A stretch of DNA of 64,000 nucleotides from Hassallia sp050875635 (GCF_050875635.1 NZ_JBPAOH010000025.1:1-64000); one strand, 5' to 3'; shown: positions 44,017-53,691, counted from the stretch's first letter. Notes: generated by a model not told the origin, from the letters alone. Numbers and translations are program-made.

Positions 44017-45867
44017 CTACTCTACTTGACCCATTTCATATTGTGTTTTGTGATATTCCCAAAGCTTGCCGTGTCGCTGTAGTAATTCTTGATAATTGCC
44101 TTGCTCTACTATACGTCCTCCTTCGAGTACTACGACTTTATCTGCTTGAGCGATGGTGGAGAGACGGTGAGCGATCGCAATTACTGTTCGACCTAGAGAA
44201 AGTTTTTCTAAAGACTCCTGAATCAAGCGCTCGGTCATAGAATCTAAGGCACTGGTTGCTTCGTCCAAAATGAGAATTTCTGGATCGCGCAATAAAGCAC
44301 GAGCGATCGCAATCCGCTGTCGTTGTCCTCCAGATAATCGAACTCCGCGATCGCCAAGTTGTGTTTCAAAACCTTCTCGCATCTCTTCAATAAATTCCAG
44401 TGCATTCGCTAGTCGAGCTGCTTCTTTGATTTCAGCTTGAGTTGCCCCTTGTGTACCGTAAGCAATATTATTCCAGACAGAAGTGTTGAAAATAAATGTA
44501 TCCTGACTTACCACAGCCATTTTGCTCCGCAGTGAGTTGATTTCAAACTGCCGCAAATCAACTCCATCAATTAGCACATGACCTTCTGTAGGATCGTAAA
44601 ATCGGGGAATTAAATCAATCAGCGTACTTTTACCAGCACCGGTCGCTCCTACCAACGCTGTGGTTTTTCCCTGTTCAATGGTAAGGGTAACATTGTTCAA
44701 CACTAGATGACTGGGATCGTAGCCAAAATCCACAGATACTACGTCAATGGAATGCTTTAAGCCAGCAAATTGAATTGTACCGTTTTGCAAATAATGTTTA
44801 TTGTCAGTTCTCAATAGCTCTTTAATATTATCTGCTGAACCTTGCAGTGTACTAAGACCCGCTCTGACTCCATTAAAATCCTGGACGATTGGCACGATCC
44901 GAAACAATACAAAGAAGAAAGTCAGTAATGAAGCAACTTGTAGTGTTCCATTAACAACAAAAATAGTAAACGCAAAAATAATCATACCGATGAGAATCGT
45001 GCTGGCTATACCTTCTGCCAGAGGTCTCACCATTGCAAAAGTTAATACAACTTTCGTTGAGGCACTTACTACATTATCACTAGCTTTCTGGAAGCGCCGA
45101 CGCTCAAATTCTTGAGTAGCAAATGCATTCACGGTGCGAATACCGTTAATAAATTCCATTGCTGTTGAAGTAAATTGACCGTTAGCAGCCGAAACTGCAA
45201 AACTTGTTTCTCGCGCTCTGGCATTCAGGGTTGACAATCCCACTCCCACCAAGGTAAATAGTAACAATGAAATAATAGAAAGCTGCCAGGACAGCATAAA
45301 CATTGAGATAAAGTAGACAGTAGCTGTCATTGCTCTGGTTAGCAGAAAAGCTGCACCACTAAACCACTGCTTTATCCTCTCAATTTCTGTTGTAATGGTA
45401 TTAAGAAGTTCGCCAGTACGAGTTTTAGAAAAGTAACTGAGTGGCAAGGATTGCAGCTGTTCAAAAATTCGCCTCCGCAAGCGATCGCTCAGATGTAACT
45501 GTACTAACTCAGTGTATACCTGTGCCAAATAATTGAATCCTGCCCGAATCCAGGTACTTAATAAAATTAAAATAGATATTTGGTATAGACGATGAATTGG
45601 CGATGCATTAGAAGCTAGAACCCAGATATCAAACCAGGCAACTCCTGTCTGAATTGGCTTGGCATTTGGAGTCGTTAACCCTTGCAAAAACTGCAACAGA
45701 AAGCCGATAGTAAAACCCTCGAATGTTGCACCCAAAAATGAAAAAACTAAAGCCAGAATGGGGATTTTACGAAAGTATTTAAACTCTCGCAAGATTAAAT
45801 AATTTTTCTCCCAAAACTTGGTAGTCTTAAAAAAATTGCGAAATGATTGCGAAACTTTTAGATGCAT
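44017..45867 (-). CDS. hepA: ABC exporter for heterocyst envelope polysaccharide
   Basis: This 616-residue half-transporter has a six-helix membrane domain (about 30-340) and a C-terminal nucleotide-binding domain: Walker A VGATGAGKST, signature LSGGQRQRIAIARALL, Walker B ILILDEATSALD and the switch His in AIAHRLST. Its N-terminal YLILREFKYFRKIPILALVF and length fit HepA of heterocystous cyanobacteria, and it follows hepC as in Anabaena 7120 (alr2834-alr2835, as recalled). It would move the polysaccharide or its lipid-linked unit across the membrane. Family MsbA-like, so the symbol rests on context as well. Confidence 0.88.
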   Translation of the reverse strand: MHLKVSQSFRNFFKTTKFWEKNYLILREFKYFRKIPILALVFSFLGATFEGFTIGFLLQFLQGLTTPNAKPIQTGVAWFDIWVLASNASPIHRLYQISILILLSTWIRAGFNYLAQVYTELVQLHLSDRLRRRIFEQLQSLPLSYFSKTRTGELLNTITTEIERIKQWFSGAAFLLTRAMTATVYFISMFMLSWQLSIISLLLFTLVGVGLSTLNARARETSFAVSAANGQFTSTAMEFINGIRTVNAFATQEFERRRFQKASDNVVSASTKVVLTFAMVRPLAEGIASTILIGMIIFAFTIFVVNGTLQVASLLTFFFVLFRIVPIVQDFNGVRAGLSTLQGSADNIKELLRTDNKHYLQNGTIQFAGLKHSIDVVSVDFGYDPSHLVLNNVTLTIEQGKTTALVGATGAGKSTLIDLIPRFYDPTEGHVLIDGVDLRQFEINSLRSKMAVVSQDTFIFNTSVWNNIAYGTQGATQAEIKEAARLANALEFIEEMREGFETQLGDRGVRLSGGQRQRIAIARALLRDPEILILDEATSALDSMTERLIQESLEKLSLGRTVIAIAHRLSTIAQADKVVVLEGGRIVEQGNYQELLQRHGKLWEYHKTQYEMGQVE

Positions 45868-46048
45868 AAGTATTTTTTCTACGAGATTTTATCAAGGTAG
45901 ACAAAGCGATCTCAGTACTATACAAAAACTTTGCTTAGGCAATAGCGCGGCAAATGAAGTCATCAATTACCGCACATTGGTACAGAAAGCTTTAAAGATG
46001 TCAGGGTGCGAATTTGTAGAAGCAACCAGTATAACTGCCATCAATTAA
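45868..46048 (+). pseudogene. Coding-like fragment between hepA and hepC
   Basis: On the plus strand a frame running STRFYQGRQSDLSTIQKLCL to SGCEFVEATSITAIN and a stop at 46046-46048 has the amino-acid usage of a real protein end. It has no start codon of its own; the nearest ATG lies inside hepA. It may be the tail of a lost gene. I do not recognise the family. Confidence 0.3.
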
Positions 46049-46150
46049 TTTTTGACACATTTGCTTTACGATCCGACCCGCATGGATTGAAAACTTTACA
46101 CATTGAATAACTAGTATCCTACTACGTAAACGCCTTACATCATAAGTAAA

Positions 46151-46999
46151 TCACGATGTTTGACTATCCAGATGCAACTTGTTTGATGTCTCTACCTCCC
46201 AAGAACCTGTAATTCCTGGTACTTTATTGAGTTCTCGTTGTTTTTCCGAACTTAACCGCACAGCTTCTTCCAAAGTCCAGCAACGCGGTCCGACTAAACT
46301 CATTTCGCCCTGTAGAACATTAAATAACTGTGGTAGATTATCTATATTGTATTTACGCATCCAATGCCCTAGGCGTGTGACGTTTTGCTCATCTTCTGTG
46401 AGAGAGAAATTGTTGGCGCAAGCGTAGACGCAAAGCGGACTTGAGTCAGACATCGCTTTATCTTCTAGGGTTTTTTTGTTTACCGCAGTTGTGCGAAACT
46501 TGATCGCCCGAAACAGTTTACCGCGTTTTCCTACGCGCCACTCACGCTCAAAAAATGTTCCTGGGGAGTAAACACGCATTAGCAAAACTAATATCAGCAT
46601 TACGGGACTGACTGCAAGCAAAAATACTAAGGCAACAATCCAATCAAATAGCCGTTGCAACGATCTCCACAAACTACCTTGTTTGGATAGCTGTTCGGCA
46701 GAGGGTATGCGTAAAAATATTGGCTTCGACGCTTGTTCACACGCACTTGCCCAAACTTTTAGCCAGTACTCACCCAACTTTGGATCTATGCGAACCAAAC
46801 TTACTGGCGAATGTTCTAAGCATTTTACCAAGGATTGCTCTTTATCCAGTGAAGGCAGATATGGCTGCAAAACTTGTCCGGGAGCTTTCACCAACAATTG
46901 ACCCCTTCGCCACTGGAGTGTGCAGTATGAACTACGATCCTGGTCTTGCTTGGTAACAGTATAGTAATTCTCTAAAGGTGGAATTATGGAAATTGTCAT
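46151..46999 (-). CDS. hepC: Heterocyst envelope initiating sugar-phosphate transferase
   Basis: The 282-residue protein has a non-conserved N-terminal half with SVSLV-type STAS-like region (CLEHSPVSLVRIDPKLGEYW), one membrane helix (WIVALVFLLAVSPVMLILVLL), and a bacterial sugar-transferase domain: GTFFEREWRVGKRGKLFRAIKFRT, RLGHWMRKYNIDNLPQLFNV and SLVGPR. This class transfers a sugar phosphate to undecaprenyl phosphate to begin a repeat unit. The domain order and position beside hepA are those of HepC, needed for heterocyst envelope formation. First gene of the minus-strand half; ATG 46999. Confidence 0.88.
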   Translation of the reverse strand: MTISIIPPLENYYTVTKQDQDRSSYCTLQWRRGQLLVKAPGQVLQPYLPSLDKEQSLVKCLEHSPVSLVRIDPKLGEYWLKVWASACEQASKPIFLRIPSAEQLSKQGSLWRSLQRLFDWIVALVFLLAVSPVMLILVLLMRVYSPGTFFEREWRVGKRGKLFRAIKFRTTAVNKKTLEDKAMSDSSPLCVYACANNFSLTEDEQNVTRLGHWMRKYNIDNLPQLFNVLQGEMSLVGPRCWTLEEAVRLSSEKQRELNKVPGITGSWEVETSNKLHLDSQTS

Positions 47000-48297
47000 A
47001 TGTTTTTGGGCTTATACAGTGGTAGATTGCCGACCTGACATCATAGGCTATCAATGCCAAAGACTCTTGCCAAATCTTGCTTTCTGCTCCAAAAAGGTGA
47101 TGTTAATTAGGTGGAAAACATGAAACTATAACTTGCTTTATAGGCAAATGCACATCTTTCAAAACTTTTTATAAAAGATGTACAAAAAAGTAACAATGCT
47201 AGTTCTTAGATAAATCTAAAAAAATAACTCCACTTTTTTGTTCTAGCTTTTTGGAGGAGGATTCAATATCTAGAATATAAGATACTGTAAAAATGACCAT
47301 TGTTTAGATAGATTCTTTATTTACTCTTTAAATAGCCCGTCTGTTTCTCAGAGAATTATTAAGTTCATATGAATCACTATCGTAGATCTACCCAATAAGC
47401 CTTTTCTTAATATCGGTAAGTAATTCTAACATGATTGTATGAATGACTATCAAACATAAGCTTAATTAACACGCACCAATACAATCTATAACACTCAATC
47501 AACCAGAAAATACACAAAAACTTTATATATTCATCTGATTTGATTTTCGCTCTTTTACAAAGCCGATACCAGGAGCATTAGAAAAAAGAAGAATTCTCAA
47601 GAGAAGACGCGCTTAATTACGTTTACTCCTGTTTTACTCTTCCCTACTGTGGTCTACTTGACAGTAGGATTGCAAGCAAGCAATACCCAGCCTTTTTTAC
47701 CCAAACAATACCAAGTAAGTAGCAATAAACGAAGGAGGTTTCCAGCCCCCTACACATCAAAATGTTTTTCTGGCTGAAATATTCTTTGTAAAATTATTAA
47801 CATTCAGCCTATACATGAAAAAAAGCTGATATTGCTCATATTAAAGGTATCATTGCTTTCGCTCCCTAAATTACTAACTTTTGTATCGCTTTTTCTGGCA
47901 CTTGCGCGATCGCTTGAAGGAATCAGCGGAAAAACAGTTATATTTTATACTTTTATTTACGAGTTAACCTACCCTAAGGCAAAATTTCCTTACTTGAGCA
48001 GCTCTCAAAAGAAAACTAAGTATAATGGGTATTTTATTATCTACCTTGCTAAAAACACCTATAACTAGTAAATTAGGTTATTTAAGTTACTGCATTTTCT
48101 CCAAGTAATAGTATAAAAATAGCATGTTATACTGACTTATTTGTATCTTATTTGGTTATAGACGTGCAACGAAAGCAATTATTAAAAATGCCACCAATCA
48201 AAAGTTGCACAATCGCCACTGACAATTCAGAATGGTATTGATTGCCAATGTCAAGGCAGTATTAGCAGCTCATTAATTACGTATAATTAAGTAACAA
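47000..48297. other. Long AT-rich upstream region of hepC
   Basis: Nearly 1.3 kb without a convincing gene. It should contain the developmental promoter of hepC, but no element can be marked. On the plus strand a 66-codon frame at 47577-47777 (IRKKKNSQEKTRLITFTPVL, a signal-peptide-like start) follows AGGAG but begins with ATT. A 78-codon frame at 47832-48068 looks like AT-rich noise. Confidence 0.5.
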
Positions 48298-48678
48298 ATG
48301 AAACAAGTAAACTTTTTAATAATTTTTATCTTTTGTTTAGCTTTGGCTTTATTTACTATAGAGAACACCAAACTAGCAACAATTTATATTGTTCCTGGAG
48401 TACAGGTACAAGCACCGATAGCAGTTGAATTGCTATTAGCGACTGGCTTAGGCGCAGTTTTTGCGTGGCTATTTAGTATGTGGACACAATTGCAGCGACA
48501 ACTATTGTCTAGTCCACAACGCAAACAAAATGTCCGAATTCAAGAACTAGAGTCCAAAATTGAACAGTACCAAGCCGAAGTTCAATCTTTACAACTTGCG
48601 CTACCCCCTTCCTCTGATTCCTCAACAAAAGAAACAGAGACGAATGTGCCGAACACACACTCTAGCAACGTCCAATAA
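48298..48678 (+). CDS. LapA-domain small membrane protein
   Basis: The 126-residue protein has two membrane helices (NFLIIFIFCLALALFTIENT, about 4-23, and VELLLATGLGAVFAWLFSMW, about 43-62), the FTIENTKLATI motif between, a short coiled coil (QNVRIQELESKIEQYQAEVQSL) and a polar Ser/Thr tail. This is the LapA/DUF1049 layout, associated with lipopolysaccharide assembly in E. coli. In cyanobacteria its role is not established. ATG 48298; 52 bases before scpA, so probably a two-gene unit. Confidence 0.85.
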   Translation: MKQVNFLIIFIFCLALALFTIENTKLATIYIVPGVQVQAPIAVELLLATGLGAVFAWLFSMWTQLQRQLLSSPQRKQNVRIQELESKIEQYQAEVQSLQLALPPSSDSSTKETETNVPNTHSSNVQ

Positions 48679-48718
48679 GTCTACAGGGACTATTTATCCA
48701 CTAAAACACGGAAATACT

Positions 48719-48722
48719 TAGG
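48719..48722 (+). promoter_or_regulatory. AGGA ribosome site deciding the scpA start
   Basis: AGGA at 48719-48722 is 8 bases before ATG 48731 and too close to the two TTG codons at 48725 and 48728. It supports the ATG as the start of scpA. Confidence 0.55.
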
Positions 48723-48730
48723 ACTTGTTG

Positions 48731-49519
48731 ATGGATCTACGCGAGCTATTGGAAACAATTGCACACCTGATTCACCAAGCCGAACAGGGGGAAATTGACC
48801 CTTGGGATGTGCAGGTAATTGAGGTAATTGACCGTTACTTAGAATTAATGGCACCGGAGACAACACGCATAGGCTATGAAGCTGATTTATCGCAATCCGG
48901 GCAGGCTTTTTTGTCAGCATCGATGCTGGTGTTGTTCAAGGCAAACACCTTGATGCAAATGCAAGCAGCAGCAGATGAACCAGACGTTGTACTAGATGAT
49001 GTACAAGCAGACAACGATCCGGGGTTAGTATATTCTCTTCATCGGTTGCCATTAGAACGGGCATTGCGCCGTCGTCCGGCAGCGATGCCACCGCCAAAAC
49101 GCCGCGTGACTCTGCAAGAGTTGATCGAGCAATTGCAGATCATGGAGAATCAACTCAAACTTGTACAAAAAGTCAGCAAACCTATCCGTCCCCGGCGTCA
49201 GCCCAGCATCCAAAGTATGCGGGCAGCACTAGAGTTAGCTCACCAGGAAAATCTGACGGAAGTGGCACAAGAACTGGAGGAAGTATTGCATCTGTCAGCC
49301 ACAAAATTGTGCTTGTCAGAAAATTGGTTGAATTTGGAACAGCTAGTAGAATTGTGGACTCAGACAAAGAAACCATATCACAACAGTTCGGCACATAAAT
49401 CAAAACACAGTCATCTAGTCAGCGTTTTCTGGGCATTACTATTGCTGTCGGCTCAATCTAAGGTAGAGCTATGTCAAGAAGAATTCTACCAGGAAATTAA
49501 AATTCGCTTACTCTGTTGA
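48731..49519 (+). CDS. scpA: Segregation and condensation protein A
   Basis: Starting at ATG 48731 the 262-residue kleisin begins MDLRELLETIAHLIHQAEQG and has the ScpA hallmark DPWDVQVIEVIDRYLELM, a long FLSASMLVLFKANTLMQ helix, and a C-terminal winged helix (VSVFWALLLLSAQSKVELCQ). It bridges the SMC heads with ScpB during chromosome segregation; smc and scpB are not in the window. The N-terminal GDPLD-type motif of other bacteria is replaced by a shorter form usual in cyanobacteria. Confidence 0.88.
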   Translation: MDLRELLETIAHLIHQAEQGEIDPWDVQVIEVIDRYLELMAPETTRIGYEADLSQSGQAFLSASMLVLFKANTLMQMQAAADEPDVVLDDVQADNDPGLVYSLHRLPLERALRRRPAAMPPPKRRVTLQELIEQLQIMENQLKLVQKVSKPIRPRRQPSIQSMRAALELAHQENLTEVAQELEEVLHLSATKLCLSENWLNLEQLVELWTQTKKPYHNSSAHKSKHSHLVSVFWALLLLSAQSKVELCQEEFYQEIKIRLLC

Positions 49520-50195
49520 TTCTTCCAATACCCGATCGAATGTACCTGACTTGAAAGAGGGGGAAAGGGGAAAGGGAAAAGGAAAAAGGGGAAGAAGAGA
49601 TTTTCATTTGTACGACTTACGCACTCAGATCCCCCAACAGAGTTAAAAAGGGGGCTTGAAGGGTTCCCCCCTTTTTAAGGGGAGCCAGCCGTGTGGGCGG
49701 GTTTCCCGCGCCACATGCGCGGCTGTCGGCAGAGCCGCGATAGCGCAGTGGCTTGACTTGAGCGGTAGCCGCGTGGGCTAGTTCCGATCAAGGTTTCAGG
49801 CTTCGGTGCGTAAGTCCTAATTTGTACAGGTGTACGCAGTTCTTTCAGGGCTAGTTGGTGCAAGTGTAACGGGAGGAACATAGATGATTTACAGATTTTT
49901 AGGACTTACGCAAAAATAATTGAAAAGCCTATTATCCCGTAGCGGTAATTCATGAATTACCGCTACTTACGACATCGGATTGCGTAAGTCCTGATTTTGA
50001 TAAATGCAAACCCCAAAATCCGAGTAAATTGAAAAGATAACCGATCGCTTGTCATCTTGCGAGAGCCTATGCTTACACGTAAAGCGAACATTCGTGTTAT
50101 CCGTGCTTTTAAGGATGACTTAGAGCAAAAATAAACTGATGATTAAGTATCATTCGATGAAAGTAAACTGGCTTGTGGTTGAGGAATAAATTTTT
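49520..50195. other. Repeat-rich gap with two MITE-like elements
   Basis: A purine run (about 49550-49595) is followed by an element bounded by ACGACTTACGCAC (49611-49623) and GCGTAAGTCCT (49808-49818), containing CCCCCTTTTTAA repeats and GC-rich palindromes. A second element is at 49901-49992. Between 50069 and 50134 a 21-codon frame (MLTRKANIRVIRAFKDDLEQ) looks coding-like but is too short to judge. Confidence 0.6.
49901..49992. mobile_element. MITE-like element with AGGACTTACGCA ends
   Basis: AGGACTTACGCA (49901-49912) and TGCGTAAGTCCT (49981-49992) are perfect 12-bp inverted termini of a 92-bp element. Inside lies a perfect 28-bp palindrome (49939-49966, GTAGCGGTAATT core). It has no coding capacity. 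Similar ends bound 49611-49818 and 62789-62927, so three members of the family are in this window. Confidence 0.65.
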
Positions 50196-51365
50196 ATGAA
50201 GGCGATGATTCTCGCTGCGGGTAAAGGTACTCGCGTGCGTCCAATTACCTACACAACTCCCAAACCGATGATTCCCATCCTGCAAAAGCCAGTGATGGAA
50301 TTTTTACTAGAACTGTTACGTCAGCACGGCTTTGACCAAATTATGGTTAACGTTAGCCATTTGGCTGAAGAAATTGAAAACTATTTCCGTGATGGTCAGC
50401 GGTTTGGCGTGCAGATTGCATATTCTTTTGAAGGGCGAATTGATGACGAAGGTAAACTGGTAGGGGAAGCTATTGGTTCTGCTGGCGGAATGCGGCGTAT
50501 CCAAGACTTTTCGCCGTTTTTTGATGATACCTTTGTGGTGTTGTGCGGCGACGCTTTGATTGACCTAGATTTATCAGCTGCGGTTAAGTGGCATAAATCC
50601 AAAGGGTCGATCGCTACCATCATTACTAAATCTGTCCCACTTGAAGAAGTTTCTAGTTACGGTGTGGTCGTCACCGATGAAGATGGTCGCGTCAAAGCAT
50701 TCCAAGAAAAACCGTCAGTAGAAGAAGCTAAGAGTACCAATATCAATACTGGTATTTACATCTTTGAGCCAGAGGTATTTAATTATATCCCCTCCGGCGT
50801 AGAGTACGACATCGGTGGCGAATTGTTTCCCAAACTGGTAGAAATAGCTGCCCCCTTTTACGCCATTCCGATGGACTTTGAATGGGTAGATATTGGTAAA
50901 GTACCAGATTATTGGCGGGCGATTCGCGGTGTGCTGCTACGCGAAATAAAAAATGTACAAATTCCCGGTCACGAAGTTGCTCCAGGAATCTACACTGGCT
51001 TAAATGTTGCCGTGAATTGGGACAAAGTGGATATCACAGGTCCTGTTTACATCGGTGGCATGACCAGGATAGAAGACGGCGCAAAAATTGTTGGTCCGAC
51101 GATGATTGGTCCTAATTGCTGGGTATGTAGTGGTGCGACTGTAGACAATAGCGTGATTTTTGAATACTCGCGCCTGGGTCCTGGGGTAAGCTTGGTTGAT
51201 AAGTTGGTGTATGGGCGTTACTGCGTTGATAAAACTGGCGCCTCGATAGATGTCAAAGCTGCTGCTTTAGACTGGTTAATTACCGATGCTCGTCAAGCAC
51301 TACCATCTCATACCCCAGCTGAACGGCAAGCGATCGCTGAGTTGTTGGGAACAAACGGCAGTTAG
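50196..51365 (+). CDS. NDP-sugar pyrophosphorylase (mannose-1-phosphate guanylyltransferase type)
   Basis: The 389-residue protein has the nucleotidyltransferase signature LAAGKGTRVRPITYTTPKPM at residues 6-25, VLCGDALIDLD, FQEKPS and NTGIYIFEP, followed by a left-handed beta-helix domain (about 265-340; GPVYIGGMTRIEDGAKIVGP). This is the GMPP-like layout, which forms GDP-mannose, but glucose-1-phosphate enzymes share it, so the sugar is not certain. It lies outside the hep island, 3 kb beyond hepC, and may supply its mannosyltransferases. ATG 50196. Confidence 0.85.
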   Translation: MKAMILAAGKGTRVRPITYTTPKPMIPILQKPVMEFLLELLRQHGFDQIMVNVSHLAEEIENYFRDGQRFGVQIAYSFEGRIDDEGKLVGEAIGSAGGMRRIQDFSPFFDDTFVVLCGDALIDLDLSAAVKWHKSKGSIATIITKSVPLEEVSSYGVVVTDEDGRVKAFQEKPSVEEAKSTNINTGIYIFEPEVFNYIPSGVEYDIGGELFPKLVEIAAPFYAIPMDFEWVDIGKVPDYWRAIRGVLLREIKNVQIPGHEVAPGIYTGLNVAVNWDKVDITGPVYIGGMTRIEDGAKIVGPTMIGPNCWVCSGATVDNSVIFEYSRLGPGVSLVDKLVYGRYCVDKTGASIDVKAAALDWLITDARQALPSHTPAERQAIAELLGTNGS

Positions 51366-51468
51366 GGAATGGGGAATGGGGCATAGGGCATGGGGCATGG
51401 GGCATGGAAAGAAATTTGGCTTTATTCCCATTGCCCATTGCCCATTGCCCATTGCCCATTGCCCTTTC
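51366..51468. repeat. 7-bp tandem repeats between convergent genes
   Basis: Copies of GGGGCAT (51376-51408) are followed by copies of CCCATTG (about 51427-51465). Since the two units are nearly complementary, the region can form a long imperfect hairpin between the two converging genes and may terminate both. It is a classical cyanobacterial heptamer STRR. Confidence 0.75.
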
Positions 51469-53487
51469 CTAACCATTAAGATATGTGTACCGCCGCAAAC
51501 TTTGTTCGTAAGTTTGTAGCAGTCGCTGAGATTCCGCTAGGGTGATGCGATTTTCTTCTAAAGCTTGTTCGCAACGCTGGCGGATTTTTTCTACCAGATC
51601 CTCGGAGTCGTACTGCACGTAGCTGACTACTTCGCTCATGGTGTCACCTTTGACGACGTGTTCAATCTGATAACCTTTAGGAGTTAGTTGGATATGAACG
51701 GCGTTGGTGTCGCCAAATAAGTTATGCAAATTGCCCATGATTTCCTGGTAAGCTCCATTCAGGAACATCCCTAAATAATAAGGTTCTCCTGGTTTAAAGG
51801 TGTGCAGTTCTAAAACTGACTTGACATCGCGCAGGTCAATAAAGCGATCAATTTTGCCGTCACTGTCGCAGGTAAGATCCGCCAAAATTCCTCGCCGCGT
51901 CGGTTCTTCTCCCAAGCGGTGTATCGGCATAATTGGGAATAGTTGGTCAATCGCCCAACAATCTGGTGCTGATTGAAACACTGAAAGATTGATGTAGTAG
52001 ATGGAAGCCATGATTTTTTCTAAGTCTTCCAACTCGTCGGGTACGTATTCTTCCTGCCTGGTGATGTCAAGAATTTTATGACAACAAGCCCAGTAGAGCC
52101 GCTCTGCTTTGGCTCGTTCTCTGAGGCGCAAAATTCCCAAGTTGAAGCGGCTGATGGCTTCTTCTTTGAATTGAGCGGCATCGTGGTAAAATTCTTGGAA
52201 ATTCTCTTTGTTGATGCCTTGGTAAGTTTCCCAAAGGTAATTAATAACCGGGGATTCTCCCTCTTGTGGGGGTTCTGGTGGATCGAGGGGAATCTCGCTG
52301 GTACTGAGAACGTCAAAAATCAGTACCGATTGATGGGAGGCGATCGCTCGTCCACTTTCGCTAATCAGTGTTGGTACGGGTATTTCCCGTTCTGCACAGG
52401 TATCTTTTAACTCTGCCACGATGTCGTTGGCATAGTTTTGCATGTTGTAATTTTTCGAGGCATAGAAGTTGGTTTGCGAGCCGTCGTAATCTACACCCAA
52501 GCCACCGCCAACATCAAGATATTTCATATCAGCTCCCAGCATCGCCAATTCTACGTAGATGCGGCTGGCTTCTTGAATGGCATCTTTAATTACATTAATG
52601 GCGGAGATTTGCGAACCGATGTGGAAGTGCAACAACTGCAAAGAATCGAGCAAATCAGCTTGGCGCAACTTGTCAACTGCATCGATAATTTCCGGCATTG
52701 TCAAACCAAATTTAGCGCGATCGCCGCTAGATGTTCCCCAGCGTCCCATGCCTTGGGTACTGAGTTTAGCGCGAACCCCTAAAATTGGCTTAATCCCCAA
52801 CTGGCGATTGGCATCAATTACCAAATCGACCTCTTCAATTTGTTCTAAGACGATTATCGGGGTCTGTCCTAGTCTTTGGGCTAACATCGCCGTTTCGATG
52901 TATTCCCGGTCTTTGTAGCCATTGCAAGTTAACAATGCTCCCGGTGTATCCAGCATAGCTAAAGCAATCATTAACTCTGGCTTGGAACCGGCTTCTAAGC
53001 CAAATTGATGCGGTTTGCCAAATTTGACCAAATCTTCAATTAAGTGCCGCTGCTGGTTGCACTTGACGGGAAACACGCCACGATAAATGCCAGGGTAGTT
53101 GTAACGGGCGATCGCTTTGGCGAAACATGCATTTAATCGCTCAATCCGGTCTGACAAAATATCGGAAAATCGAATTAATAAAGGTAAGCCTAAATTACGC
53201 TGCTTCAGGGCATTGACTAATTCAAATAAATCTAGAGAACCTCCGCGATCGCCTTTAGGAGAAACCGTGATATGACCAGCCGCGCTAATCGAAAAATAAG
53301 GCTGTCCCCAACCTTCGATGCGGTAAAGGGCTTCACTATCCTCAATTTTCCAGTTTCCGCGAGGCGCCTCGCTAGTGGTACTTGGTGGTAGCAGCTTTTT
53401 TTGCTTTTGATTCTTCACTTCAGCTTTATGTCCATTAGCCGGAGGTTGCACCACCTCTTCCGATGCACCAACAGAATAAACACGCAT
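51469..53487 (-). CDS. speA: Biosynthetic arginine decarboxylase
   Basis: From ATG 53487 (MRVYSVGASEEVVQPPANGH) with AGGAAG upstream, this 672-residue PLP enzyme makes agmatine from arginine, the first step to putrescine and spermidine. The PLP lysine is in YRGVFPVKCNQQRHLIED, the HIGS motif in LLHFHIGSQIS and the GGGLGVDYDGS phosphate loop are intact, and the C-terminal active-site part is TCDSDGKIDRF. The first 45 residues are low complexity and variable in the family. A TTG start at 53517 is possible but less likely. Confidence 0.94.
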   Translation of the reverse strand: MRVYSVGASEEVVQPPANGHKAEVKNQKQKKLLPPSTTSEAPRGNWKIEDSEALYRIEGWGQPYFSISAAGHITVSPKGDRGGSLDLFELVNALKQRNLGLPLLIRFSDILSDRIERLNACFAKAIARYNYPGIYRGVFPVKCNQQRHLIEDLVKFGKPHQFGLEAGSKPELMIALAMLDTPGALLTCNGYKDREYIETAMLAQRLGQTPIIVLEQIEEVDLVIDANRQLGIKPILGVRAKLSTQGMGRWGTSSGDRAKFGLTMPEIIDAVDKLRQADLLDSLQLLHFHIGSQISAINVIKDAIQEASRIYVELAMLGADMKYLDVGGGLGVDYDGSQTNFYASKNYNMQNYANDIVAELKDTCAEREIPVPTLISESGRAIASHQSVLIFDVLSTSEIPLDPPEPPQEGESPVINYLWETYQGINKENFQEFYHDAAQFKEEAISRFNLGILRLRERAKAERLYWACCHKILDITRQEEYVPDELEDLEKIMASIYYINLSVFQSAPDCWAIDQLFPIMPIHRLGEEPTRRGILADLTCDSDGKIDRFIDLRDVKSVLELHTFKPGEPYYLGMFLNGAYQEIMGNLHNLFGDTNAVHIQLTPKGYQIEHVVKGDTMSEVVSYVQYDSEDLVEKIRQRCEQALEENRITLAESQRLLQTYEQSLRRYTYLNG

Positions 53488-53691
53488 TTCTTCCTGACCT
53501 CTGTGTGTCACCCACAAGTAATCAATTTAACGCATTAAGAAAGCAACGCATATGCACCCAGAGATGATTTCTAAGATAAACTCTGATTGGTCATTGGTTG
53601 AGAGTTAGTTGTTGGTGGTTGGTGGTTAGTTGTAACTACTAACGACCAACAACTAACAAAGAACAAATTTACTAAGTTTGAGGAGATGACG

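Noticed and set aside
47832..48068. 78-codon frame upstream of the LapA-like gene
   Set aside because: Hydrophobic AT-rich translation, no ribosome site, no recognised domain.
49690..49800. GC-rich folded stretch considered as a tRNA or small RNA gene
   Set aside because: No acceptor/T-loop pattern; the palindromes belong to a MITE-like element with ACGACTTACGC ends.
50069..50134. 21-codon frame MLTRKANIRVIRAFKDDLEQ plus K
   Set aside because: Coding-like composition but too short and without a ribosome site; perhaps a remnant.
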